The position numbers were made by a program, and so were the translations under genes. This document shows positions 1-9,985 of a stretch of 64,000 nt of DNA, one piece after another (position 1 is the first letter of the stretch; each line of letters starts with the position of its first letter). The stretch is from positions 7,591,001-7,655,000 of the forward strand of contig JAWNZC010000087.1 in NCBI GenBank assembly GCA_035771165.1, given 5' to 3'. The stretch comes from Paragorgia papillata (taxonomy: Eukaryota; Cnidaria; Anthozoa; Scleralcyonacea; Coralliidae). The notes below the pieces were generated by a model. It was not told where the DNA came from. It did no database searches and saw only the letters and a program-made list of their open reading frames with translations.

Positions 1-520
1 CTTTCTTTCTCTTTCTTTCTCTCTCTTTCTTTCTCTCTTTCTTTCTCTTTCTTTCTTTCTCTCTTTCTTTCTCTCTTTCTTTCTCTCTTTCTTTCTCTCT
101 CTCTTTCTTTCTCTCTTTCTTTCTCTCTTTCTTTTCTCTCTTTCTTTCTCTCTTTCTTTCTCTCTTTCTTTCTCTCTTTCTTTCTCTCTTTCTTTCTCTC
201 TTTCTTTCTCTCTCTTTCTTTCTCTCTTTCTTTCTCTCTCTTTCTTTCTCTCTTTCTTTCTTTCTCTCTTTCTTTCTCTCTTTCTTTTCTCTCTTTCTTT
301 CTCTCTTTCTTTTCTCTCTTTCTTTCTCTCTTTCTTTCTCTCTTTCTTTCTCTCTTTCTTTCTCTCTTTCTTTCTCTCTTTCTTTCTCTCTTTCTTTCTC
401 TCTTTCTTTCTCTCTTTCTTTCTCTCTTTCTTTCTCTCTTTCTTTCTCTCTTTCTTTCTCTCTTTCTTTCTCTCTTTCTTTCTTTTCTCTCTTTCTCTTT
501 CTTTCTTTCTCTCTTTCTTT
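1..520. repeat. CTTT/CTCTTTCT microsatellite
   Basis: Uninterrupted pyrimidine array of CTTT and CTCTTTCT units. It ends where the LINE-derived reading frame begins and reappears on the far side of that element. Confidence 0.97.
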
Positions 521-2682
521 GGAAAATATTAGCTGTTAGTATGGCTTTTTCCAACTCCAACTACGCTTTATCGTACGATGAAGAAACTAATTACTTCCTC
601 TGGCATAAAGATATATTATCATTACAGAAATTCATTGCTGAAATTTCTGGTGATTTGATATCGAAGGATACTGACATCAGTGAAGACAAGATTCACAGTA
701 TGTATTCGTTTAAATCAAGCGACTGCACGATAAAGTTTTATGAAACCACGAAGAAGATACTCATTCAGGGCAGTGGCGGTTCAAAGGTAACCGAAATGTT
801 ATCACTACACCTGGAAAGTGCTACGAAGCAAACGAAGGAAATGGTTGACGATACAATCGAAATCGAAGAAGACAATGGCGGTAGCGAAGCGTTAATCGAA
901 CCTGATTTATTTACTGATCCTAATGCTACAATTAATGCTACTAATGCCAGTAATCCTTGCGAAATATCTGGTACTTTTGGTAGCACTTGTGGCTGTGGAT
1001 GTAATATATTAAATCTTGAGCTTAAGAAAGTTCAACTGGATGTTCTTCAGCTGAAGAAAGATTTTAAGTTAAATCTAAATTCAAAATCACACATGCAAAT
1101 ATGTGACTCCGATTTGAAAAAGGAAAATGAAAGGCTTCAACACGAACTTGACTCAGTTAAAGTTAAGAATATTGAATTGGAAAATAACATTCGTAATCTG
1201 GAGAGTGATAAAGAAAGCCTAATTACTTCCATTCGAATCCTACGCGAGGATTCAGCTACAAGTCGTGCTCCCAAACATGATTCTACTAGAAAGGAAAGGC
1301 GCCGCACTGGTCAAGGTCCCACAAAGCAAAATTCAAAACAAAATATAAATAACAAACAAAGCGGACCTTCTCAAAAGAAAGATAAACGCCAACCTCAAAC
1401 ATATCAAGTTGATTCAGACGAGTCAAGCGAAATTTCACATCAGAAATCCCATCATATTCTGTTAGAAAAACTAAAAGTTTACGGCATCTGTGGAAAATCT
1501 CTTGACTGGTTTGCATCATATTTGTCAAATAGACAGCAAAGTTGTGTTGTAGAAGGACATATTTCAAAACCTCAAAAAATAACTTGCGGTGTTCCACAAG
1601 GGTCTATTTTGGGGCCATTACTGTTCCTATTGTTTATTAATGATTTGCCTGCATGTCTGCAATATACAAAAGCACGCATGTATGCAGATGATACCTCATT
1701 AAGTGCTGCCTCTAAATCAACTAGTAAATTGCAATCTCACGTCAAGTGTGATCTTGACAGTGTTCACAAATGGCTCAAAGCTAATAAACTTAGTTTAAAT
1801 GTGACTAAAACTGAATACATGTATATTGCTACATCATTTAAATTGGCCAATTTAGGTAGAGTTTTTCCAATTACGATAGGAAATCAACCGATTAAAAGGG
1901 TTAAATCCACTAAATGCCTGGGGGTATATTTTGATGAAAATATGTCCTGGAGTAAACATATAGATCATTTAAGCAAAAAAGTTTGTCGTTCTATTAATGG
2001 TCTTAAACAAGCACGGAAATTTGTACCAAAACAAACTCCTGTTTCCATTTATAATGCACTTACTCAGCCTTATTTTGACTATTGTGATACTGTTTGGGGA
2101 AACCTAAGTAAAGGTCCCTCATCCTGCTTGCAAAAACTTCAAATCGTGCGGCTCGTATTATTACTTTTCAAGGTTATGATACGAGATCTGATATATTAGA
2201 AGACTTAAATTGGGAAAATTTAGCACAAAGAAGAGACAAACATTTATGCTTAATGGTTTATAAAGCTCTAAATAATAAAGTTCCTGGTTATTTAAATGAC
2301 CTTTTTGTTAAGCGCTCAGATTATATTTCTTACAGGTCTAAACTTAGGGATAGTGAAATAAATTTAGCATTAACTCAAGCTCCCAGAACTGAATGTTTTA
2401 AGGGAAGCTTCTCGTATAGAGGTGTGCAAATGTGGAATTCTCTTCCACACGATTTTAAAATACCGCAATCACTAACTACTTTTAAAAACAAATTGTCTGA
2501 TTTGAAAAATTGTCATTGTGTATCTTAATTGTTTATAATTATCTATTGTATATTTTTATTTTATAAAATTTGTAAAAATATTTAATATATATGTATATAT
2601 TATCATACGGCTTTCATGTAAAGAAGTGTTAACTTATGAAACTACCGTATTGAAATAAAAGTGAATAAAGTGAATCAAATCT

Positions 2683-2689
<7 letters not shown>
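521..2689 (+). mobile_element. Internally deleted CR1/L2-type LINE inserted in CTTT microsatellite
   Basis: The segment between two CTTT arrays carries a LINE coding remnant (541-2528) followed by an AT-rich 3' part that runs into CTTT repeats near 2683. CR1/L2-clade elements commonly end in short tandem repeats rather than poly-A, which fits. No target-site duplication can be defined because both flanks are the same microsatellite. Confidence 0.7.
541..2528 (+). pseudogene. LINE protein: N-terminal coiled-coil region fused to C-terminal half of reverse transcriptase
   Basis: An open frame of 552 codons (541-2199) continues in another frame at 2253-2528. Residues 1-150 are an unrecognised N-terminal region, about 155-235 look like a coiled coil, and 240-300 are basic and polar. 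From about residue 304 the protein is non-LTR reverse transcriptase: HHILLEKLKVYGI after motif A, GVPQGSILGPLLF at 350-362 and the catalytic YADD box at 381-384. The endonuclease and the first RT blocks, including the motif A aspartate, are missing although the join is in frame, so this is an internal deletion. A missing A near 2142 (CTTCAAATCG) shifts the frame; the shifted part keeps the usual LINE C-terminus (RGVQMWNSLP). It cannot encode an active polymerase. Confidence 0.85.
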
Positions 2690-2933
<244 letters not shown>

Positions 2934-3049
2934 CAGATAGGGAAAGTTTGTGTTCCTTTAGGAAACAGTCCAGTTTTCTTTCAAATTCGGGCATTTACCT
3001 TTGGCGTGGTATTGGTTCGCTTTGAATTTTTCAACCCTTAGTTTGTTAA

Positions 3050-3340
3050 TGGGAACGTAGACTTTGTCTTGACTTCAAGATAATTTAGATAGTTATTTTT
3101 TAGATTGGTTAGAGAACAAAATATTTGTCGTTTTCTTTTGCTTCCGATATCCATTAACGGCACATTTTGGTCCGTTTTGGTAAAAAGGAATGCATGAACT
3201 CGTTCCGATAATGCAAAGCGGAACAAAATATTCCGATTTAGCTGCGAAGTCCAAAACGTTCCACTTTAAGTGGGGAACAATATGTTCTCAGATGTTCCTC
3301 TTTACGTTGTTCCGCTTCAGTAAAAAAGAATCCACTCTTG
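3050..3340. promoter_or_regulatory. Cluster of GTTCC/GGAAC motifs left of the recombinase gene
   Basis: At least seven GTTCC or GGAAC words occur in both orientations within about 290 bp. They include GTTCCGAT/ATTCCGAT repeats near 3202-3237 and an imperfect palindrome around GTTCCACTTTAAGTGG near 3257. Such clusters could be binding sites for the element's own zinc-finger recombinase, but nothing here proves it. Confidence 0.25.
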
Positions 3341-3517
3341 ACAAAGAAAATTTGTCAAACATCTTATTACGATTGTTTACACGCAGCAATAGAATTAATA
3401 TCAAATTAACTTCAAAATTATTCATAATAATAAGCTTGAATAATAAGAACACGCTCGATCATGCCCGACTTTTGCGATTTCATTGGCTTGGTGTTACAAT
3501 AGAGGTTCAACTCCTTT

Positions 3518-3533
3518 AGCATAAATAGGGAAC
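3518..3533 (+). promoter_or_regulatory. Possible TATA-type promoter for the recombinase gene
   Basis: The sequence GCATAAATAGGGA lies about 35-45 bp before the ATG at 3564, and an inverted CCAAT (ATTGG) lies near 3482. The arrangement suits a short Pol II promoter; it is inferred from spacing only. Confidence 0.3.
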
Positions 3534-3563
3534 ACATGTACAAGGCTTATAAGGTAAACAGAA

Positions 3564-5399
3564 ATGCCATGTGGCGGAATTCCGATCGACTGGTCCAAGA
3601 TTGCTGGAGCACGAGGACGTCCGAAGAGATTACACCTTCGACCAAGCGAGAACTCTCTGTACAAATGTCCAGTCGGGAGTTGTGAACACGAAGGATTTGG
3701 GTCAAAACGAGGACTGAGAAAGCACATGCATTCAATACATCCATGGTTCTATTACTTTGACAAAAAACCATCGACAACCGCCACGTCGGGGCACCATCAG
3801 TTGCAGAGCAAACCGGCAAATCTGGCACAAAAAACAGAGAAAGGAAGACGCAGCTTCGACACATCGAATATCCCATCTTACTCCATGTCCAACCCAGCAG
3901 GTAGCGAATTTGCATCGTGGTTAAACAGCGCTGCAGGTGGTGGAAAAAGTATGACACAAGCTAATCAAACCGCCAAGAGATGTCTGAAGTTCTTAAAGAT
4001 ATCCTATGAAGATGAAGATGCGGTGTTGACGGACGATATCATAGACTTTTGCCTGGGTTCGCCAACAATCCTATGCAAATTTATAACGACAATGGAAGAA
4101 AAATGGAAGTTGAGTTATCCTGGCCAAATGGCGTACTTGAATGCTATTGCCGATTTAATCGATTATCGAAGAATAAAATTACCTTGTCGCAAAGTTCTGG
4201 AAAATGTCAGTGTGACGGAAATTTATTTGAAACGAGCCAAAAAGTGCATCGGTAAAATGATGAAGGTGCAATGGACCAAAGACATGGATATCGATACATT
4301 AGAAGCCAAAGGGAACTGGGCGACTATGGAAGAAATGCTGGAGGTCATACGGTACCATCTGCCAAGATATAAGGGAATTCTCGAACGATGCAAAACGAAC
4401 GGCGACTTAGCGTCATCGGTCAGCCCTTACGATCTATCGTTTGCCAACAAGTTTATCGCCAATTTCTTGTTCATCAACGTGAAAGGGTCACGGCCGATGA
4501 CATACCAGTACTTGACGCTAGAAATTATCGAGACTGCGAAACAGAACGGTGGCTTTATTGACCAGCGTCAATTCAAAACCGCGGCAAAGTATGGCTTCGA
4601 TTCGCTTATTTTGGATCGTACCGGTCTTCGAATCATCGACGATTTTGTCAAATACATCCGACCACGTTTGAAACCCAAGTGCGACTACCTGCTGGTTACT
4701 CGCAACGGAACGCAGTACGACAAGCTGTCCGACATGATGTCGAAATTGGTCTACGACGCAATCGGCAAATACATTCATCCGACTAGACTTCGGCCGATCA
4801 TCGAGACGGAAAGTGACAAATCGCTGTCACCTCAGGAGCGGCAAGCGGTGTCGGAAGACCAAAAGCACAGTTCGAGTGTTGCGCAGATCTACTACAAAAA
4901 GAAACGTTCACGCGAAGTGGCGACTAAAGCGCGGGATAGTCTTCAGAAATTAGAACGAAACAAAAGAAGTGGAGTCGAGAAAGAACTGCGTAAAACGTTA
5001 GAACTATCTCAATCGGAATCGGAGGTCGAAACGTCGCAGAAAAGTCGTAAGGAATACAACAAATCACTTCTCACATCGTCCGAATCATCACAGGAAGAGA
5101 AACCGACGGAAATACAATTTCCCACAATCGGACGAAGTCCATCTCAGCTGTTCGCCACATCTTCGGAAACCTGCAATTTCGTCTCTACACCGAATAACGA
5201 AAGACCAAAACGTTTGCGGTTTACCGCGCAAGAAGATTGCGCTCTAAAGCGAGGCATCGACAAACATGGGTTTGGCCAGTGGACAGCAATTTTACGAGAT
5301 TCCGAGATTTCGTTTCCGGAAGGACGAACTGCTGATTCTCTACAAAAGCGAGCCTTGTCAAAATCATTTAGCAAAACAACTGCGGGATTAAACAAATAA
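3564..5399 (+). CDS. Tyrosine recombinase with N-terminal C2H2 finger and C-terminal Myb/SANT domain
   Basis: Intact 611-residue frame. Residues 35-59 form a zinc finger (C35, C40, H54, H59), after a G/P-rich lead. About 105-300 is the helical SAM-like part of the recombinase. Catalytic residues can be placed: R310 (in SRPMTYQYL), H405 and R408 (in IHPTRLR), H435 (in DQKHSSSVA) and nucleophile Y443 or Y444 (in QIYYKK), which is the full R-HxxR-H-Y set. Residues 460-515 are charged and low in complexity, and 551-600 resemble a telobox-like Myb/SANT domain (FTAQEDCALKRGI, W573). The expected role is strand exchange during excision and integration, with the two end domains directing DNA binding. 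It resembles Crypton-like recombinases in lacking reverse transcriptase, and I recall close relatives as multicopy proteins in corals, sea anemones and molluscs. The ATG follows a TATA-like box. It converges with the helicase frame, with 160 bp between the stop codons. Confidence 0.85.
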   Translation: MPCGGIPIDWSKIAGARGRPKRLHLRPSENSLYKCPVGSCEHEGFGSKRGLRKHMHSIHPWFYYFDKKPSTTATSGHHQLQSKPANLAQKTEKGRRSFDTSNIPSYSMSNPAGSEFASWLNSAAGGGKSMTQANQTAKRCLKFLKISYEDEDAVLTDDIIDFCLGSPTILCKFITTMEEKWKLSYPGQMAYLNAIADLIDYRRIKLPCRKVLENVSVTEIYLKRAKKCIGKMMKVQWTKDMDIDTLEAKGNWATMEEMLEVIRYHLPRYKGILERCKTNGDLASSVSPYDLSFANKFIANFLFINVKGSRPMTYQYLTLEIIETAKQNGGFIDQRQFKTAAKYGFDSLILDRTGLRIIDDFVKYIRPRLKPKCDYLLVTRNGTQYDKLSDMMSKLVYDAIGKYIHPTRLRPIIETESDKSLSPQERQAVSEDQKHSSSVAQIYYKKKRSREVATKARDSLQKLERNKRSGVEKELRKTLELSQSESEVETSQKSRKEYNKSLLTSSESSQEEKPTEIQFPTIGRSPSQLFATSSETCNFVSTPNNERPKRLRFTAQEDCALKRGIDKHGFGQWTAILRDSEISFPEGRTADSLQKRALSKSFSKTTAGLNK

Positions 5400-5559
5400 A
5401 TGTTATTATTATTAAAAGTTATTACACGACAACTGCTTTTTGTGAGTTACTTTCATTACCATCTGTACACATTTTACGTGCGCACACACACACACACGCG
5501 CGCGCGCAAAAAAAAAGAGAAATACAAATTTATAAGTAATAGCATGTTTTTCTGTTCAG
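5400..5559. other. Short convergent intergenic spacer
   Basis: This spacer holds an (AC)n(CG)n run near 5483-5508 and an AATAAA-like word overlapping the recombinase stop. The CG alternation could adopt Z-DNA, but no function can be assigned. Confidence 0.6.
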
Positions 5560-8517
5560 TTATTTTGGACGAAAAAAATCCTCGATTTTACTTTGGTTAA
5601 TGGTTTTGCACAATTTTTTTCGCTTAGGAACAGGTTGACTTCGTGTGAATAAGCGGTCTCGGTTGTCGTCGTCATTAGCAGTTTTCCAAGTTCGGACCAG
5701 TGTTGGTTGACTGAGAATGTCTTTTGTGATAGGATGCAAAGACTGGCTATGCGTTTTATTTTTATTGAAGGCTGGTGGCGGCATACGTTGCTGCGACACA
5801 CGTTGCTGCGACACACGTTGCTGCGACGATTTTCGGGGCGGATCTGGTTGAGTCAAACCACTTAAGCCGTCCTCGGGCTCGCTCTCGGAATGCGGGTGGC
5901 TTAAAGTGGAACGGTCGAAAAGTAGCGGGACCGACCAAAGATCCGTGACACTTGCGTTGTAACCAAAGTCCTTCAGCATCTTTGCGCGTTTTGCGATAGC
6001 CACATTGCTTTTGACATCATACTTTTTGGAAGAATGATATAACCACAGCTTGTGTACGGCAATCTCCCAACGGGACTTGTACAATGCTGGATCGGTTTTC
6101 TCAAATTTCTCTTGGTTTTCGATGAGGTCACGCTCTGTTTTGTGCAGCCAAGGGTTGGCAAATGCTGCTTCCATTTCTTCTTCAATATTTTGCTTCCTCT
6201 TTGCATTATCTTCTCGGATGATCTTCCACCGTCTCTCGTGAATTTTCTTCTTTAGGGCTTCCGGGATAGTTTCTTGGTCGTCGAACTGTTCGCATTCTTC
6301 AGCTGTTAACAGATTTTGCTTCACCATCCGTTCCTTGTATTCGCGTAGGCGTTTTTGCTTTTCTCGCAAGAGCTTATTTTTTATTCCGCTCAAATGCTTG
6401 AATCTCAACGACGTCTCGTGACAACTTTCCAATTCTTCTTGTACTCGTGTTTCCACATCAACCACTGCTCGCTGCGAGGAGGCTTGAGACGACGATCCAA
6501 TCGAGTCACTCGTCGCCACTTGACTCGGTCCAGCTGCGTCATCTTCGAAGGCTTCTTCGTATTCACTATCGGCGTCGTCGCTTTCGACAATCAATCTTAC
6601 ATTCAATTCGAACAACTCGTGTTCCTCGGCAGATGTCTGTTATTCATTCGCATCATCTTCATCCGTACCATTTTCGTGTTGAACATGACCTGCGTTGTTC
6701 ATTGCCCAGATGATGCACTCTACGGGATGTTTTTTCAGCCAAGTAAAAGCTTCAGGCACTGGAGAAGGCAGTTTTTTGAACTTGTATCTGCGCAATCGGG
6801 TATCCATAGCGTCGTTGTCCACTGTACTACCAAAATACATGTCGGTTTGCGATGCGATAAGCATTGGGCATTTGTTGACAAATCCTTGGCATGTCTTGAA
6901 CTTTGCGTCGTGAGCAGTCCAACCGCCTTGCGCTAGAATCTTCCAGTCGTCAAGATCCATCATTTTCACGTGAGCTTCGTCTAGAAATATAACTTAGCAA
7001 TCATCGTTGATCATCGCTTTGTTGAATTCGCGCTGCTTGGTTATCTTTGCTATGCGTTTTGGGTGGACAATACCTTGAATTGGACTGAACAAACTCGTCT
7101 TACCGCTGTTGGGTTCTCCAATAAGAAATGGCACTTTCTCCTTGTGCGTCTTTCCTCTGTGGTGTAGAAGGCGAAGGAAATCTTCACAGAATGACATGAT
7201 CTCTTCAGACGAAAGACTGTTCTCCAGCACCTCTTGAAAGAACTTTGCTTCACAATTCTGCATGGTACCGTCGTAGGCGGAGAAGGCTCGTGGGGTTATC
7301 ATTCCAATTTCCGCTTCTGGTATTGCGTTGCTTGTAATCTCTCTGTCTTTGAGGGACAAACAGCGACCGTCGCTTACTTTGATTAGGTTATAATCCACTC
7401 TGATTTGTCGTATGGCTTGACTGTCCCGATTACTGAGTTTGTTGACGACACGCTTGCCGTACTTGATAATTTTGGCTTTTAATACCGCGTTGCCTTCGAG
7501 TGTACCGATAAACTTCTCGACGTCACATTTCAATTGGTAGGTGAATTTAGCTCCGGGAATCAATCTTTAAAGCTCTCCCTTGTAAAGGGCAAAATTCAAC
7601 TTTTTCATGATTTTCTCGATGTCGTGAATAAGTATGACACATGGATCGGTAGTTATTTCGCTTGTTAGACAGGCTTCTTCTTCCGCGACAATTTCAGCAG
7701 GCATGCCAACTATATCGAGCTCGAGACCAGACCGTCGAAGACTTTTTAACGCCGTTTCGATCTGCTTCGACGCTTTTGACACCATTGTGAATCTTACAAC
7801 TTTTTCTACAGTTACAATCTCAGATACTTGACTTGTGGTTGGTTCGTCGTCTGTCACGTCCACGTAGGTTTGCTCGAAGCATCTTTGGCACGACTCGTTG
7901 ACAAGTTCCTGCATGTAGGAAGAACTATGATCTTTTAGTACTGTGAACAGAGCTCGAATGCATTTTTCTTCACTGCCTCTTCTACACGATACCGTTTTTG
8001 CGTCTATCTCCACGTTGCATTTCAGTAGCGCCTTTCTCAGCGAAATGTCTCGCACCGGTGCTCCACTTTTCGATGTAACTGCAATCCAATAACTTATTGC
8101 TGGATATCGCTTCTTCCGAACGGCCGATTCGTATACAGTTGTACTCTGCGACGAATTCGTTTCCGACAACAAAGACTGCTCTGACTCAACTGTTTCCTCG
8201 TTGTCTTCACTTGCTGACTTTTTATTTTTGTCGTCGAAAACAGAGATTGCTGAAAAGAAGAATACCACGTTTGGTATGTCGGCAACGCTCTTGTCGCATT
8301 CGTTTCGTTTCTCAGATATCATATCCCATGCCTTATATAAACCATCTTGACCACCAGCAACTCTCCATACACATTTCACTGTAAATACAGCTAAACCACG
8401 CTGTACGATCGGCGCTATACAACATCGCGCAGAGTTTTTAATGGCAATACTATTGAGCTGCCTTGCTGGCTCCGAAGCGTAGTTCCATCTTCTTTGTACC
8501 AACATGTTCCAATTCAA
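5560..8517 (-). pseudogene. SF3-type helicase protein with C-terminal PIP box, interrupted by three in-frame TAA codons
   Basis: Four open segments (8517-7567, 7563-6994, 6969-6640, 6615-5560) lie in one frame of about 985 codons, separated only by TAA codons at 7569-7567, 6996-6994 and 6642-6640. The first part is unrecognised; its first in-frame ATG is near 8505. The second holds a Walker A motif, GEPNSGKTSLF. Just beyond the second TAA comes a Walker B-like VIFLDEA, then motif C-like PMLIASQTD and an arginine pair in DTRLRRYKF. This order is that of SF3 helicases such as parvovirus NS1-type proteins. After an acidic linker comes a charged, coiled-coil-like segment and a C-terminal NQSKIEDFFRPK, a textbook PCNA-interacting motif (QxxIxxFF). 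The likely ancestral role is unwinding element DNA and recruiting the host sliding clamp. Whether the breaks are mutations or readthrough is unknown. Confidence 0.75.
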
Positions 8518-8610
8518 GGCTGTTCCCTTTCGAAGTTCATGTTTTTTTATACTTTTCGGGCATTAATTATTCGTATTTTGAAACCTCGAGGTTTTAAACA
8601 CCTATTATTC

Positions 8611-8964
8611 ACTCTGTTTCACTTATGGAATTTTTTTACGGAGTTTCATAAATGTTTGACTAGAAGAACAAGCAATATTATGAATATTTTTGTTTAGTTG
8701 TCTCCCAAGTGATTATATATAGTTGTTTTAGTTCATTGTCACGGTTATAATGATTTCTGTTGTCCGAGTTTACATAATTATGTTAAAGACATAATTATGT
8801 AAACTCGGACAACAGAAATCAGTATAACCGTGACAATGAACTAAAACAACTATATAATCACTTGGGAGACAACTACAGTAAACAAAAATATTCAAAATAT
8901 TGCTTCTTCTTCCAGTCAAACATTTATGAAAATCCGTAAAAAATTTCCATAAGTGAAACAGAGT
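8611..8964. repeat. 354-bp near-perfect hairpin palindrome
   Basis: The arm at 8611-8783 is the reverse complement of 8789-8964 with few mismatches; the loop is only TAAAG, flanked by ACATAATTATGT on both sides. It lies about 100 bp upstream of the helicase frame, where a promoter, origin or element terminus would be expected. A separate perfect palindrome, AAACCTCGAGGTTT, sits at 8581-8594. Confidence 0.9.
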
Positions 8965-9069
8965 CGATCGAACCCCAAACCGAATAGATAATTATAGATT
9001 TTGCGTGTATTTTTTACTTGCACACATCCTCGAATTCGCCGAGGAAAATATGACTGCAAAGTTTTACAT

Positions 9070-9366
9070 CAATAGCCCACTACACCTATACACTAATACA
9101 CTAACTACACTAAAACTACACTAAAACTACACTAACTACACTAACTACACTAAAACTACACTAACTGCACTAACTACACTAAAATTACACTAAAACTACA
9201 CTAAAACTACACTAACTACACTAAAACTACACTAAAACTACACTAACTACATTAAAACTACACTAAAACTACACTAAAACTACACTAAAACTACACTAAC
9301 TACACTAAAACTACACTAACTACACTAAAACTACACTAACTACACTAAAACTACACTAATACACTA
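9070..9366. repeat. ACTACACTAAA minisatellite
   Basis: Irregular tandem array of ACTACACTAA and ACTACACTAAA units. No coding content was seen. Confidence 0.9.
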
Positions 9367-9368
9367 AA

Positions 9369-9501
9369 CTGCATGCCGATATCCGTAATATCCGCCCTTA
9401 TTTTTCCATTAGTTGTTTATGCTACTAATTCACTTTCCAAGCCTTTAAAAATAAGGACGGATTAGACGGATATCACGGAGTTAGGCATGCAAATTAGTTT
9501 A
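9369..9501. mobile_element. MITE-like inverted-repeat element, copy A
   Basis: The ends are inverted versions of GCATGC...GATATCCGTCC, and the core contains TAAAAATAAGGACGG. Three further copies follow, two of which form a large palindrome. The element is too short to code for anything. Confidence 0.7.
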
Positions 9502-9660
9502 AACTAATACTAATACTAATACTAATAACTAATTTGCATACCTATCTCCGTGATATCCGTCCTCATTTTTACATAACTTACCTGCTACTAACTCACTTTC
9601 TAACCCTTTAAAAATAAGGACGGATTGGACGGATATCACGGAGTTAGGCATGCAAATTAG

Positions 9661-9758
<98 letters not shown>

Positions 9759-9759
9759 A

Positions 9760-9818
<59 letters not shown>

Positions 9819-9985
9819 TTGATAATAAACTAATTTGCATGCCTAACTCCGTGATATCCGTCCAATCCGTCCTTATTTTTAAAGGATTAGAAAGTGAGTT
9901 AGTAGCATGTAAGTTATGTAAAAATGAGGACGGACATCACGGAGATAGGTATGCAAATTAGTTATTAGTATTAGTATTAGTTTAA
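9502..9985. repeat. About 480-bp palindrome: two inverted MITE copies around a TTA/AAT microsatellite
   Basis: Copy B (about 9524-9662) and copy C (about 9826-9960) are reverse complements, including outer AGTTTAAACTAAT and TACTAATACTAAT segments. The centre is (TTA)n followed by (AAT)n, itself a reverse complement, so the whole block is an inverted duplication. Asparagine- and leucine-rich open frames here are repeat artefacts. Confidence 0.85.

Larger units (their letters stand above)
2940..8990. mobile_element. Candidate tyrosine-recombinase / SF3-helicase mobile element (bounds uncertain)
   Basis: This is a compact two-gene unit with convergent coding regions (3564-5399 plus, 8517-5560 minus). 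A cluster of GTTCC-type motifs lies left of the recombinase and a 354-bp hairpin palindrome lies right of the helicase. I recognise the recombinase as one of a large cnidarian/lophotrochozoan multicopy family. Pairing it with a replicative helicase is my inference from adjacency. No target-site duplication or matching terminal repeats were found, so the true ends are unknown. The left limit is the end of the CTTT array, and the right limit lies just past the palindrome. Confidence 0.55.

Noticed and set aside
5560..8517. Endogenous parvovirus
   Set aside because: Only the helicase core order is NS1-like. No capsid gene is present, the C-terminal PIP box and neighbouring recombinase do not fit, and the rest of the protein was not recognisable as viral.
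5560..8517. Reassigned TAA codon in this genome
   Set aside because: The recombinase next door and other frames end at TAA with no sensible extension, so the standard code holds.
9529..9961. Asparagine-rich and leucine-rich 103-codon frames
   Set aside because: They are generated by TTA/AAT repeats inside a palindrome and occur on both strands with the same flanks.
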